This document shows positions 1 to 8,878 of a DNA stretch of 64,000 nt, one piece after another (the first letter of the stretch is position 1; each line of letters starts with the position of its first letter). The position numbers and the translations under genes were made by a program. Source of the stretch: JAPPHA01 sp965221575 (GTDB lineage Bacteria > Pseudomonadota > Alphaproteobacteria > Rhodobacterales > Rhodobacteraceae); contig CBDCSM010000014.1 in NCBI GenBank assembly GCA_965221575.1, positions 558,001 to 622,000 of the forward strand, written 5' to 3'. Below the pieces are notes generated by a model, which had not been told where the DNA came from, searched no databases, and saw nothing but the letters and a program-made list of their open reading frames with translations.

Positions 1-2
1 GG

Positions 3-218
3 TGGTTCTGGCTGCTGGTATTCGATTTCCTCGTCCTGATGTGGTGCGGATCACAGAAACCGGAGGGTCTGGTTCCGACGATCTCGCTCATCGGTTCGAT
101 CTACTGGTTCGCCTACTTCCTGATCATCCTGCCCCTGCTGGGGGTTCTCGAGAAACCCCACCCGCGGCCGGAGACGATCGAGAGCGACTTCGAAAGCAGG
201 CATTCGCCGGCAGAGTGA
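3..218 (+). CDS. petB: cytochrome b of the bc1 complex, C-terminal part (cut by window start)
   Basis: Only the last 71 codons are present. They read through the final transmembrane region of cytochrome b, with recognisable stretches FDFLVLMWCGSQKPEG and IYWFAYFLIILPLLGVLEKP. The reading frame ends in TGA at 216-218 and the cytochrome c1 gene starts about 20 bases later. This is the usual alphaproteobacterial petABC (fbcFBC) order. The protein is the quinol-oxidising membrane subunit of complex III. The tail after PHPRPETIES is short and charged, as expected for the cytoplasmic end. The 5' part lies outside the window. Confidence 0.9.
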   Translation, partial: WFWLLVFDFLVLMWCGSQKPEGLVPTISLIGSIYWFAYFLIILPLLGVLEKPHPRPETIESDFESRHSPAE

Positions 219-238
219 CCGTTGAGGAGATGAAACCG

Positions 239-1030
239 ATGCGCAGGAACACGGCGGCTTTCTGGTTCGCGCTGGCGGCCACGATGTTTTTCGCGAATGC
301 CGCGGGTTCGGCCGGGGGTGGCGGTCACGTCGAGGACTTTTCATTCAGTTTCGAGGGGCCCTTCGGATCCTTCGACCAGTACCAGCTGCAACGTGGACTG
401 CAGATCTATACCGAAGTGTGCTCGGCATGCCACGGGTTGCGGCAGGTTCCCTTCCGGACTCTCGGCGATACCGGTGGACCGCACCTGGAAGCGTCGCAGA
501 TCGTCGCGTTTGCCCTGCAGTTCGAGATTTTCGATTCCGAGCTCGATGACTTTCGCGAAGCGAAACCTGCGGACAAGTTCCCCGAATCGGCGGTGGAAGA
601 GGCGCCCGATCTTTCGCTCATGGCGAAGGCGCGCGCGGGTTTCCACGGTCCATATGGCCTGGGAATCAACCAGCTGCTCAGGGGTCCGGGCGGTCCCGAG
701 TACATTGCCTCGATCCTGACGGGATACACGGGCAAGGAAAAGGAAGAATACGGAGCCATCTTGTACGAGAATACGGCCTATCCGGGCGGGTGGATTTCCA
801 TGGCGCCGCCACTGGAGGATGGACTCGTCGAATTCCGGGACGGACATGACAATGATGTGCATCACATGTCCGAAGACGTGGCGGCGTTCCTGATGTGGGC
901 GGCGGAACCGAAGTTTGCCGAAAGAAAACGTTCCGGCTTTGTCGCTGTTGCCCTCCTGGCTCTCCTGGCGGCCCTGCTGTACCTGACGAACAAGCGGCTC
1001 TGGGCTCCGATCAAGAAGCGTAAGGTCTGA
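239..1030 (+). CDS. petC: cytochrome c1 of the bc1 complex
   Basis: This is the haem c subunit of complex III, which passes electrons from the Rieske protein to cytochrome c in the periplasm. An N-terminal hydrophobic signal (FWFALAATMFFANAAGSAG) precedes a haem-attachment motif CSACHG. The Pro-rich segment GGWISMAPPL supplies the probable axial Met. A single C-terminal membrane anchor (GFVAVALLALLAALLYL) is followed by a basic tail. Length is about 263 residues, normal for the family. The start at 239 is preferred because GAGGAG (224-229) lies 9 bases upstream. An in-frame ATG at 230 directly abuts that site and is less likely. It is the last gene of the petABC operon. Confidence 0.93.
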   Translation: MRRNTAAFWFALAATMFFANAAGSAGGGGHVEDFSFSFEGPFGSFDQYQLQRGLQIYTEVCSACHGLRQVPFRTLGDTGGPHLEASQIVAFALQFEIFDSELDDFREAKPADKFPESAVEEAPDLSLMAKARAGFHGPYGLGINQLLRGPGGPEYIASILTGYTGKEKEEYGAILYENTAYPGGWISMAPPLEDGLVEFRDGHDNDVHHMSEDVAAFLMWAAEPKFAERKRSGFVAVALLALLAALLYLTNKRLWAPIKKRKV

Positions 1031-1390
1031 TTTCGTCCGAAAACCTGCGCACTTCCAACAGGATTCCATTCACCCATTACCTTTTCGGTGACTTGGGGAA
1101 CGCCAGGATCAACGTCGCGCCACGCAACGATGCATGACGGTTTGAAGGCAGAATGGCACAGGTAGCCAAGCTTTAGGCATTACTAAATGAATCGATAACC
1201 GAGTGGAATTAAAGTTAATTCTTCCCGTGGACTGGGAATTTACGGGCGACCAGAGTTAGACTGGACCGGCCATCAGTTATCATAAACGCCGCTTTCGCTT
1301 CGTCCCTGTTGAACATTAACTGAGTCGAGGAACAAGACTTCGTGTGTCGGCGGTTCATCACGTCCTCACTCAGTAACTGAGTTTGAATAT
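1031..1390. other. intergenic region, no gene seen
   Basis: About 360 bases between petC and a degraded gene. No convincing reading frame, tRNA or strong terminator hairpin was recognised. The stretch around 1180-1220 is AT-richer than its surroundings. Confidence 0.5.
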
Positions 1391-2181
1391 TCAGGACTTC
1401 AGGGTGCGCCCGCCCAGGACGCGTCCTTCGTCCTGACGGCCTGGCGCACGCTCGAGTGTGCCATCGACCTCCCTCTTCAACAGTTCGGCGAACATCCAGC
1501 AGAAGGAATGCGCATCGACATTTCGGACGTCGTCGAGGCGGGCCACATCCGCAATCAGCGGGCGCAACTCGTCCAACGTTCAGTTGAATTGAGCATAGTT
1601 TGCCCAGCTGCATCGCCGCAGGGTGGTGAACCCGATGCCGAGAGCATGAAACGCACGGTCGAAACCGGTCGGCTGGATCGGCATGAACCGGTCCACGTCC
1701 TTGAAGAAGAATAGATAGGCCAGTAGAGGGTATTTGGCGCAAGTCGCATCCCTCAGTTCATCGAAGGTGAAACCCTCGTCCGCGCTGCCGCGATAGAAGT
1801 TGAACTGCAAGGTATCGAACACACCCCGCCGGGTCGGGCCGGGTCGGATTCGGCCTCCAGCAATGCGCGGTGATCCCGGTTGGCATGACCGAAACGGTTC
1901 TGCCAGAATACTAGGTTGTTGGTGAGGCGGCCGTCCTGAAATTCGATCGCTTCGATCGTCCGGCCAATGATTACGCCGGAGCCGATCTCGTCCTAAACCC
2001 AATCCCCGGCCCCCAACATTCGGAACGCGTGGTCGCGCAAACGTGGTTTGTAGCTCTCCCAGACCGCGGCAAGACCTTCGTCAAAGCTCCGGAACGGATG
2101 ACCGGACATGGCCTTGACCAGTTCGCTGAATCGGTCGAAGGCGCGGCGAAACGCGCCGCCGTCGATTCCCGCTGCACTCAT
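1391..2181 (-). pseudogene. frameshifted remnant of an unidentified protein
   Basis: Three reading frames on the minus strand join into one plausible protein. An N-terminal part begins MSAAGIDGGAFRRAFDRF at 2181. A middle part contains GVIIGRTIEAIEFQDGRL and continues as FDTLQFNFYRGSADEGF and YLFFFKDVDRFMPIQP. A C-terminal part is LDELRPLIADVARLDDV. Frame changes near 1990, between about 1830 and 1850, and near 1575 break it. The family was not recognised. It lies 43 bases downstream of higA on the same strand, so it may once have been cotranscribed with the toxin-antitoxin pair. The alternative is several sequencing indels in an intact gene. Confidence 0.55.
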
Positions 2182-2224
2182 CCGCCGTTTCGCCCGCAGC
2201 GTCACCTCATGCAACGGGGCGCGT

Positions 2225-2536
2225 TCAGGCGACCTGCCTTTCAAAAGGAACGAGGTCGATCTCGTCCTCACGCATTCGGGTCAGGGCGATGTCGTAGCTA
2301 GTCTGCATGCGCAACAACGTGTCCATCGACACGCCGAATACCTTCTCGATCCTGAGCGCCATTTTGGGCGAGAGGCTCACCCGTTCGTTGAGCAGTGCGG
2401 ACAGCGCCGGGCGCGTGACACCTAGCGCAGACGCAGCGCCGGTCACAGACAGGCCCATCGCCTCGACGATCTCGCTCTTCACAAATCCGCCCGGGTGTGC
2501 CGGGTTCTTCATCCGCAAGCTCCTTTTCGCGCCCAT
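2225..2536 (-). CDS. higA: HigA-family antitoxin, XRE-type DNA-binding protein
   Basis: A 103-residue protein with the HigA/VapI opening (KNPAHPGGFVKSEIVEAMGL) followed by a Cro/C1-type helix-turn-helix (SVTGAASALGVTRPALSALLN). Proteins of this family bind and neutralise the cognate HigB ribonuclease and repress their own operon. It follows higB by 9 bases on the same strand, the standard toxin-first order of higBA modules. The start used is the first Met; a second Met eight residues later (MKNPAHPGG) is an alternative. Confidence 0.9.
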   Translation of the reverse strand: MGAKRSLRMKNPAHPGGFVKSEIVEAMGLSVTGAASALGVTRPALSALLNERVSLSPKMALRIEKVFGVSMDTLLRMQTSYDIALTRMREDEIDLVPFERQVA

Positions 2537-2545
2537 AGCCGTCTC

Positions 2546-2836
2546 CTAGTGGTAATCCTCATAATCCAGATCGACGATCTCGCCCTCGGCTTGGTCGATT
2601 CGGAAAGTGAGCCGCCAGTTCTTGGTCACAGTGAGGCTCCAAGCGCCCTTGCGATCTCCGGAAAGCCGGTGTGCTTTCCATCCCGGAACTGTCCGCAACT
2701 CATCTTCGTGTTCCATGTCCTGAAGGAATGACAGCATGCGCCGCAGCTTCGGCACGGCCGCGGCCGGAAGCGCCGCGGCCGTGTCTTCCTCGATAAACCG
2801 ACGCAGTCCTCTATGATTCACGTTCCGGATCTTCAT
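2546..2836 (-). CDS. higB: HigB/RelE-family toxin (mRNA interferase)
   Basis: A 96-residue protein of the plasmid-maintenance killer (HigB) family. It ends VTKNWRLTFRIDQAEGEIVDLDYEDYH, typical of RelE-fold toxins, and contains the family stretch GWKAHRLSGDRKGAWSL with the conserved Arg and Trp. The toxin is expected to cleave mRNA on the ribosome. It forms an operon with the downstream higA. Length and both ends look intact, so the module is probably functional. Confidence 0.9.
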   Translation of the reverse strand: MKIRNVNHRGLRRFIEEDTAAALPAAAVPKLRRMLSFLQDMEHEDELRTVPGWKAHRLSGDRKGAWSLTVTKNWRLTFRIDQAEGEIVDLDYEDYH

Positions 2837-2927
2837 AGTGGAAACTATCGAAGCAGTGCGTCAAGCGTCAAGAGACGCAATACGAAGCCATCCGGCGGCC
2901 GGATCCGCGGACAGAGGACGGCCGCAT

Positions 2928-3083
2928 TTGCTGACGGTCCGCAAGAAGTACGACGAGGACTTTGAGCCCATCGACGCCACGCCGGACGACGTGGTCCGTA
3001 CGTTCTTCACGACGCGACGGAAGCGTCAAGACGACTGGAAATACATCAAGCGGGCGAGGGGAAGAAATGTTTCAGCAAAATGA
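2928..3083 (+). CDS. possible small protein or gene remnant
   Basis: A short frame starting at a TTG (or further upstream at a GTG, 2838) reads LTVRKKYDEDFEPIDATPDDVVRTFF and ends after a basic tail. The acidic, well-structured core (FEPIDATPDDVVRTFF) looks like real protein, but the family was not identified and the start is uncertain. A GAGGA-like site lies upstream of the TTG. It overlaps the next small gene by 17 bases in another frame. It could be the 3' remnant of a larger gene lost during toxin-antitoxin insertion. Confidence 0.3.
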   Translation: MLTVRKKYDEDFEPIDATPDDVVRTFFTTRRKRQDDWKYIKRARGRNVSAK

Positions 3084-3231
3084 TAATGAAGAAAATCGGT
3101 GCGCGGCCTGCCATGCTGTCATCAACAGCTCAGCTAAGCACCCGGCACTTTGTGATGATTGTTACGGCATTCTTTCAGAAAACGCAGGATACAGAAAACG
3201 GTTGCGAATTAACCGAATGAAATGTTTGTGA
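3067..3231 (+). CDS. 54-residue zinc-ribbon-like small protein
   Basis: A short gene with a strong ribosome-binding site, GAGGGGAAG, two bases before the ATG. It encodes two Cys pairs, CAAC at residues 12-15 and CDDC at 29-32, spaced as in a zinc ribbon. A basic C-terminus (YRKRLRINRMKCL) follows. No specific family was recognised. The layout suggests a small zinc-binding nucleic-acid-binding protein. Its base composition is AT-richer than neighbouring genes. It lies downstream of the divergent higB promoter, but no operon partner was seen. Confidence 0.5.
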   Translation: MFQQNDNEENRCAACHAVINSSAKHPALCDDCYGILSENAGYRKRLRINRMKCL

Positions 3232-3856
3232 TGCTTTTTGGTTACTGTTGTTTGAAATCCCAAATGAAATCTTCCAAAGGCAGAAAAACAAACCCGAACC
3301 CGACACCGAGCAGAACCAGTGACCGTGCCGGTGAGACTCCTACGGATTATCAATTGACGGTCCGGGAACGTCGAGTTCTGCTAGTGCCTTTGTTCGGGGA
3401 TATTCACTTGTACCCGGTGTTCCGGCTGATTCAGTGCCGCCGAGTTACGCAGTGATCGCCAGCTCAATTGAAATGCACCGATCCAGCGCCCAGACTTCGA
3501 TCGACAAATGGTTCGGGATTTTCAATGACAGGACAGGGGGAATTCATGGAAGCCATGCGGAAGCGTATTCGGGACCGGCACGGAAAGGCCTGAAAACGTT
3601 CGCGTTCCGATGTCTTCCATGATCCGACATGCCGGTTTTCTGCCAGAGTTACCCAGGCTTGTGACCGGTTTCTCGGCAGGAAATCCCGCGACGATCGAAG
3701 ATTGCGTTTCCGGTCGGAAATGACTACCAGAACGTCTTGGAATCCTTTACCCGACGAACGCAATTGAGCGCGAGCCAGAGTATCGCGAATTCCGTTGTTC
3801 ACGGGAGAACAATCGGAATCTGGCTTCGTCGGAACCTGATGAAAGGGAAATTTGGA
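3232..3856. other. intergenic region upstream of the ABC transporter operon, no gene seen
   Basis: About 620 bases without a convincing reading frame. It separates the toxin-antitoxin locus from the binding-protein gene at 3857, so the promoter of that operon should lie in its right part. No clear operator palindrome was picked out. Confidence 0.45.
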
Positions 3857-5059
3857 ATGATGCGAAGAACGATTTTTCTGCTTTCGGCGGCCGCTGCCTT
3901 GATCGGCACGACGATGCTTGGAGTGCCGGCGCAGGCGCAGGACATGATCAAGGTGGGTACGATCGCGCCAAAGACCGGACCGCTCGCCGGCGGTGCCTCG
4001 GTTACCCAGTGGCCCAATGTCGAACTCTGGGTCAAGCAGGTCAACGGACGGGGCGGCCTCCAGATCGGTGACAGCAAGATGATGATCGAAATTGTCGAAT
4101 ATGACGACAAGACCAACCCGGGCGAGCACATCAAGCTGGCCCAGCGACTGGCGGAGCAGGACGAGGTCGATTTCATCGTCGCGCCCTATGGCACCGGTTT
4201 CAACATCGCGACCGCGCCTATCTACGGCCGTTACGGCTATCCGATGATCGCTGTCTCGGCCATTACCGACAAGATCGAGGAACTGACCGACCGCTATCCC
4301 AACCTGTTCTTCACATTGGGTTCCACCACTGCGTTCGTCGAGGGAGTGCGTGACATCCTTGTCGAGAATCGCGACGCGGGTTCGATCAACAACAAGGTCG
4401 CCATGGTCAACGTGGCGGATGCCTTTGGCATCGAACTGGCCGACCGGGCCCGTGAACTCTTCGTCGAGGCCGGCTTCGAACTGGTTTACGACAAATCCTA
4501 TCCGCTGGGCACACCGGACTTGTCACCGGTGATGAAGGGGGCAAAGGCCACCGACGCGGACAGCTTTGTCGCCTGGTCCTACCCGCCCGACACGTTCGGC
4601 CTTGCCGAGCAGGCGATCATCGAGAACCTCGATGTCAAGATCTACTACTCCGCCGTGGCCACCTCCTTCCCGGCATTCAAGAATGCTTTTGGCGACAAGA
4701 TCAACAATGTTCTGGGTGCCGGTGGCACGAATGTCGACGACCCCAGGGTCGCCGAATACCGCAAGGCTCACGAGGAACTGACCGGAAAGGTTGCCGATTA
4801 CTGGGCCAGCGCCAATACCTATGCCGCGCTGGAGATCCTGGGACAGGCGATCGAGGGAGCAGGGTCGATCGACAGGGACGCGGTCACCGAGTACATCAAG
4901 AACAACAGTTTCGAGACCGTCATGGGTACGCTGTCGTTCGTGAACAACAATTCCGCGACCTTCTGGTCCGTCGGCCAATGGCAGGATGGTACGTTCCGCG
5001 GCGTGAAAGGATCAAACGTCGAAGGAGCCGTTCCCGTTCGTCAAAAGGACGGCTGGTAA
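3857..5059 (+). CDS. branched-chain-amino-acid-type ABC transporter substrate-binding protein
   Basis: A 400-residue periplasmic binding protein of the LivK/type I fold. The N-terminus is a signal peptide ending GVPAQAQ. The mature protein opens IKVGTIAPKTGPLAGGA and contains VDFIVAPYGTGFNIATAPIY and VAMVNVADAFGIELADRA, typical of the family. It delivers its ligand to the LivHM permease encoded next. Family members bind amino acids, amides or aromatic acids, so the ligand cannot be read directly. The neighbouring aldehyde and alcohol dehydrogenases point to an aromatic compound. The start at 3857 is chosen because AAAGGGA (3842-3848) is 8 bases upstream; an ATG at 3839 is possible. Confidence 0.9.
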   Translation: MMRRTIFLLSAAAALIGTTMLGVPAQAQDMIKVGTIAPKTGPLAGGASVTQWPNVELWVKQVNGRGGLQIGDSKMMIEIVEYDDKTNPGEHIKLAQRLAEQDEVDFIVAPYGTGFNIATAPIYGRYGYPMIAVSAITDKIEELTDRYPNLFFTLGSTTAFVEGVRDILVENRDAGSINNKVAMVNVADAFGIELADRARELFVEAGFELVYDKSYPLGTPDLSPVMKGAKATDADSFVAWSYPPDTFGLAEQAIIENLDVKIYYSAVATSFPAFKNAFGDKINNVLGAGGTNVDDPRVAEYRKAHEELTGKVADYWASANTYAALEILGQAIEGAGSIDRDAVTEYIKNNSFETVMGTLSFVNNNSATFWSVGQWQDGTFRGVKGSNVEGAVPVRQKDGW

Positions 5060-5070
5060 GCGACCGAAAA

Positions 5071-5094
5071 CGGGCCGGGTGAAGACCCGGCCCG
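5071..5094 (+). terminator. intra-operon hairpin after the binding-protein gene
   Basis: Perfect 10-bp stem CGGGCCGGGT / ACCCGGCCCG with a GAAG tetraloop, 11 bases after the stop codon of the binding protein and before livH. There is no following T-run. It probably acts as a partial terminator or 3'-end stabiliser, letting the binding protein be made in excess over the membrane components. Confidence 0.7.
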
Positions 5095-5160
5095 GCACCT
5101 CTGGAACACGCGCATCCGGCGGAACTGGCCGTCGGTGCCATCCTCGAACCGCCGAAGCGA

Positions 5161-6027
5161 ATGCTGGACATCGTTGTCTCTGGCCTGTTGCTGTCAGGAA
5201 CCTATGCGCTCGTCGCGATGGGGCTGAACCTGCAGTACGGCGTTGCCCGTATCATGAACCTCGCAAACGGCGAGATTCTGGTGCTCGGTGCGCTGGCGGC
5301 ATTCTGGCTATACACGACACTGGGCGTGTCACCCCTGCTGACAGTCGTCATGGTCACGCCGGCATCATTCGTCGGAAACTGGCTGATCTATCGATTCCTG
5401 CTCTTGCCCCTGGCCCGACGTTCCCGGACCCGGGGCCAACTTGAGGTCGACTCGATTCTTGCCACCTTCGGGGTTTCCTTTTTCCTGATCGGGGTCATGG
5501 TCAGCATCGAGGGAGGATTCTTCGCCTATACCTATCTGTCGGAAACCGTCGTCATCGTCGGTTCCACCACTTCGCTCAACCGCCTTGTCGCTTTCCTTGT
5601 TGCCTCGCTGATCGGCATTGCCCTCTATCTCTGGATGTTCCGGACGCGTCGCGGCATAGCCGTGCGGGCGGTGGCGGTTTCCACGGAGGCGAGCGGTCTC
5701 GTCGGCATCAACGTCCCGAAGACCTCGGCGCTGGCGTTCGCGCTGGGTGGTGCGATCACCGCCGCCGGTGGGACGCTGATTTCAACGTTCATCACGCTCG
5801 ATGCCTCGGTTGGCGTCATATTCACCATGAAGGCGCTGATCATCGTCATCATGGGAGGCGTCGGCGACATCCGGGGCGCGATTATCGCCGCGGTCATCCT
5901 GGGCGTTGCCGAGACGGCCGTTGCAACGCTCATCGATCCGGGTCTCACCCTTGTTGCGGCCTACCTCATCTTTGTCCTGATCCTTCTGTTCCGCCCGCAG
6001 GGCATCTTCGGAAGGCGTACGCTTTGA
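5161..6027 (+). CDS. livH: ABC transporter permease, LivH type
   Basis: A 288-residue integral membrane protein of the LivH family, with many hydrophobic segments and the family stretch GLNLQYGVARIMNLANGEI near residue 20-40. It forms the inner-membrane channel with the next gene product. The segment MGGVGDIRGAIIAAVILG near the C-terminus is the coupling region typical of these permeases. It starts 101 bases after the binding-protein gene, beyond the hairpin, and overlaps livM by a TTGA, so translation is coupled. Confidence 0.92.
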   Translation: MLDIVVSGLLLSGTYALVAMGLNLQYGVARIMNLANGEILVLGALAAFWLYTTLGVSPLLTVVMVTPASFVGNWLIYRFLLLPLARRSRTRGQLEVDSILATFGVSFFLIGVMVSIEGGFFAYTYLSETVVIVGSTTSLNRLVAFLVASLIGIALYLWMFRTRRGIAVRAVAVSTEASGLVGINVPKTSALAFALGGAITAAGGTLISTFITLDASVGVIFTMKALIIVIMGGVGDIRGAIIAAVILGVAETAVATLIDPGLTLVAAYLIFVLILLFRPQGIFGRRTL

Positions 6028-6959
6028 AGCGGTCGAGTCTTCGCGAACTGATGATCGCCGCGGTACTGGCAATCCTGGCAGTCGGCGTACCGTTCGTCGC
6101 GAACGGCTACTGGTTGTCCATCGCCGTCACGGGCATGATGTACATTGCCCTTGCAACGTCATGGACGCTGTTTTCGGGGCCGACACATTACATCAGCCTG
6201 GCCACGGGCGCCTTCTTTGGCGTCGGCGGTTATGCCGTCGGCGCGGGAATGTCGGACTACCAGTTGCCGTTCTGGTTGATGGTCGTCATTGGCCCGGTCG
6301 TCGCCACTGTGCTTGCGGCCCTGATCGGTATTGCAACCCTTCGTCTCTCGGGGGTCTACTTCGTGATCTTCACCCTGGGACTGGCGGAAATGATCCGCAA
6401 TCTCGTCAGCTGGGTGCAGAACAACTTCCTCGGCTCGAGAGGCCTCTATGTTCTGACCGACCTCAGGGACCCGCAAATCTACTGGCTCCTGCTGGCGACC
6501 GCGGCTGTCGTCTATCTCTTCGGCTGGCTGGTCAGCCGGTCCCGCCTCGGGTTTGCCTTGCGGGTCATTGGCGGTGACGAAACCGTCGCCCGCCATGTCG
6601 GGATCGAGACGGCATCCGCGAAGGTCATCCTTTTTGCCGCGACCGGTTTTTTTGCCGCCCTTGTCGGCGCCCTGATCGCCCCTCGCTGGAGTTACATCGA
6701 GCCGAACCAGGTGTTTTCGCCGCAGTTGAGCTTTCTCGTCGTGATTATGGCGCTGCTCGGCGGGTCGGGCCGGCTGTGGGGGCCGCTCGTCGGCGTTATT
6801 CCCTTCACCATTCTCTGGGAATGGATCGCCGTGCAGTTCCCGAACCAGTCCACGCTTGTCCTGGGAGTCGCCTTTCTCCTGATCGTCTATCTCCTGCCGC
6901 AGGGCGTTGTCGGGCGCATCGAGCAATTGCAGGCCTGGCTGAAGGAAAGGCGCGAATGA
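6024..6959 (+). CDS. livM: ABC transporter permease, LivM type
   Basis: The second permease of the LivHM heterodimer, 311 residues. Family features include FFGVGGYAVGA, LSGVYFVIFTLGLAEMIRN and the C-terminal coupling segment ALLGGSGRLWGPLVGV. The likely start is a TTG overlapping the livH stop; an ATG at 6051 is the alternative. The gene ends in an ATGA overlap with livG, showing a tightly coupled operon. Confidence 0.92.
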   Translation: MKRSSLRELMIAAVLAILAVGVPFVANGYWLSIAVTGMMYIALATSWTLFSGPTHYISLATGAFFGVGGYAVGAGMSDYQLPFWLMVVIGPVVATVLAALIGIATLRLSGVYFVIFTLGLAEMIRNLVSWVQNNFLGSRGLYVLTDLRDPQIYWLLLATAAVVYLFGWLVSRSRLGFALRVIGGDETVARHVGIETASAKVILFAATGFFAALVGALIAPRWSYIEPNQVFSPQLSFLVVIMALLGGSGRLWGPLVGVIPFTILWEWIAVQFPNQSTLVLGVAFLLIVYLLPQGVVGRIEQLQAWLKERRE

Positions 6960-7693
6960 AGTATTCCGGCGCCGTACTGTCGATCAACGGAGTCACCAGG
7001 CGGTTCGGCGGGCTGGTTGCCGTTGCCGACATGTCGTTCGACGTGCCCGAGAACCGGATGGTCGGCGTGATCGGCCCCAACGGTTCGGGCAAGACGACGT
7101 TGCTGAACATGATCTCGGGCGCCCTGAAGCCGACGTCCGGACGAATCCTGTTGAAGGGGCGGCAGATCTCAGACCTTCCTGCCCACCGGATCGCACGGGC
7201 AGGTGTTGGCAGGACGTTTCAGCTCGTACGCCTGCTGCCCGGGCTGAATGTCCTGGAAAACGCTCTGGCCGGGGCCGTGTTCGGTCATCGCCGGCGTTGG
7301 GGAAGCGAAGCCGAGGACTTCGCGCACGAGATGCTCAGGCGCGTGGGCCTGGAGGCAATGTCCTACGCGCCGGTGGCGCAGTTGACCTACATCGACCAGA
7401 AACGCCTCGAGCTTGCCCGTACCCTTGCGGGTGAACCGGAGGTATTGTTACTCGACGAATGGCTTGCGGGATTGAACCCGACGGAACTCGAGACCGGCAT
7501 CGAGCTCATTCACGCGTTGCGCGACGAGGGACGGACAGTCGTGCTTGTGGAACATGTGATGGACGCCATCCGTTCACTGTGTGACCAGTGCATTGTCATG
7601 TCCTCCGGCCGGAAGATTGCGGAAGGCAAGCCCGAAGACGTGCTGTCGGACAGGGAAGTCATCCGTGCCTACCTGGGGGATGACGATGCCTGA
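6956..7693 (+). CDS. livG: ABC transporter ATP-binding protein, LivG type
   Basis: A 245-residue cytoplasmic ATPase. Walker A is GPNGSGKTT and Walker B is LLLDEWLAGL, where the family more often has EPxAGL (Trp replaces Pro). The H-loop is VVLVEHVM. The signature region reads LTYIDQKRLELA, in which the usual LSYGxQ is altered to LTYIDQ. It pairs with LivF to power the permease. The ATG overlaps the livM stop. The altered signature is noteworthy, but the fold is clearly complete. Confidence 0.92.
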   Translation: MKYSGAVLSINGVTRRFGGLVAVADMSFDVPENRMVGVIGPNGSGKTTLLNMISGALKPTSGRILLKGRQISDLPAHRIARAGVGRTFQLVRLLPGLNVLENALAGAVFGHRRRWGSEAEDFAHEMLRRVGLEAMSYAPVAQLTYIDQKRLELARTLAGEPEVLLLDEWLAGLNPTELETGIELIHALRDEGRTVVLVEHVMDAIRSLCDQCIVMSSGRKIAEGKPEDVLSDREVIRAYLGDDDA

Positions 7694-7752
7694 CTGCCTT
7701 CAGCCGGGGAACGAGACGATGAACCCGCCAGGGACCAGGCAGAGCCCGAGTG

Positions 7753-8877
7753 ATGCTTGAGGTTCGCGACCTTTCGGCTGTTTATGGCCAGCACCCGGCG
7801 CTTCAGAACGTGTCGCTGTCGGTCAGTCGGGGCGAACTCGTCGTCATTCTCGGTGCGAATGGCGCCGGAAAGACGACTCTCCTGCGGGCGATATCAGGGA
7901 TCTGCGAGGGCCGGGTCAGTGGAGAGATTCTCCTGGATGGCCAGTCTCTTGCAGGGCTTTCACCCGACCGGATCGTTGAGCGGGGCGTGGTCCTCGTCCC
8001 CGAGGGACGGGGTATTTTCGGCGAGCTGAGCGTACGTGAAAACCTGTTGCTGGGATCGTATTGCGAACGCGCCCGAGGCAGTGAAGCCGAAAACCTGGAC
8101 CGCGTGATGCAACTCTTCCCGCAACTTCACGAACGCCGGGCCCAGATTGCCCGCACGATGTCGGGTGGCGAACAGCAGATGGTCGCCGTCGGCAGGGCGA
8201 TGATGTCTGCGCCGGTGATCCTTGTTCTGGATGAACCGTCGCTGGGGCTGTCACCGCTTCTTTGCAAGGAGTTCTTCCAGAACCTTGCCAAGATCAAGTC
8301 GCTTGGCATCGGCGTGCTGCTGGTCGAGCAGAACGCAAGGCAAAGCCTCGCGATTGCCGATCGCGGTTATCTTCTGGAGAACACCCGTATCGTCCACGAG
8401 GATAACGCCGCAAGTCTTGCCAGCGACCCGGTCGTGCAAAAAGCTTATCTTGGAGCTGGAAGCCGTATTGAACCGAAGACGCCTGAAACGGAGTCCGACG
8501 AGGCATCCGAGGTTCCCGCCGGTCCGGAGGTCGGCCACCGACCGACGCCCCGCCGTACGGCGGATGAACACGCGGGGCTTGACATCGATGAGCTGGCTCA
8601 AAGCGCCGCCCGGCGCTCTGAGATGCCATTTCGTCCTTCAAGCCCGTCCACGGGCGCCTCCCGTCACGAAGCCCGGCTGGCCGCGGCGGTGCAGGACATC
8701 AGGCGCGCGGCGGCCGATGCACGGCAGCCTGTCCGGAAACCCGGTGCAGGCAGCGAGGAGGAACCGCCCGGCCACGACGGCCGGGACGCCGCGCCGGTGC
8801 CCGTGATCGAGATTTACCGTCGCCCACGGGTGGAGGTCTACCGCCGCCGCCCATCGGGCAAATTCGAAAGGGACTGA
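7753..8877 (+). CDS. livF: ABC transporter ATP-binding protein, LivF type, with a long C-terminal extension
   Basis: Residues 1-235 form a normal LivF ATPase: Walker A GANGAGKTT, signature MSGGEQQM, Walker B LVLDEPSLGLSP, H-loop LLVEQN. The usual family length is about 235, but here roughly 140 more residues follow. They are rich in Pro, Arg, Glu and Ala, look disordered, and end in a basic, Tyr-containing repeat-like tail (EIYRRPRVEVYRRRPSGKF). No frameshift is needed to explain the extension; it is in frame and stops one base before the aldehyde dehydrogenase gene. The start chosen is the ATG at 7753; a GTG precedes it directly. Confidence 0.9.
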   Translation: MLEVRDLSAVYGQHPALQNVSLSVSRGELVVILGANGAGKTTLLRAISGICEGRVSGEILLDGQSLAGLSPDRIVERGVVLVPEGRGIFGELSVRENLLLGSYCERARGSEAENLDRVMQLFPQLHERRAQIARTMSGGEQQMVAVGRAMMSAPVILVLDEPSLGLSPLLCKEFFQNLAKIKSLGIGVLLVEQNARQSLAIADRGYLLENTRIVHEDNAASLASDPVVQKAYLGAGSRIEPKTPETESDEASEVPAGPEVGHRPTPRRTADEHAGLDIDELAQSAARRSEMPFRPSSPSTGASRHEARLAAAVQDIRRAAADARQPVRKPGAGSEEEPPGHDGRDAAPVPVIEIYRRPRVEVYRRRPSGKFERD

Positions 8878-8878
8878 C

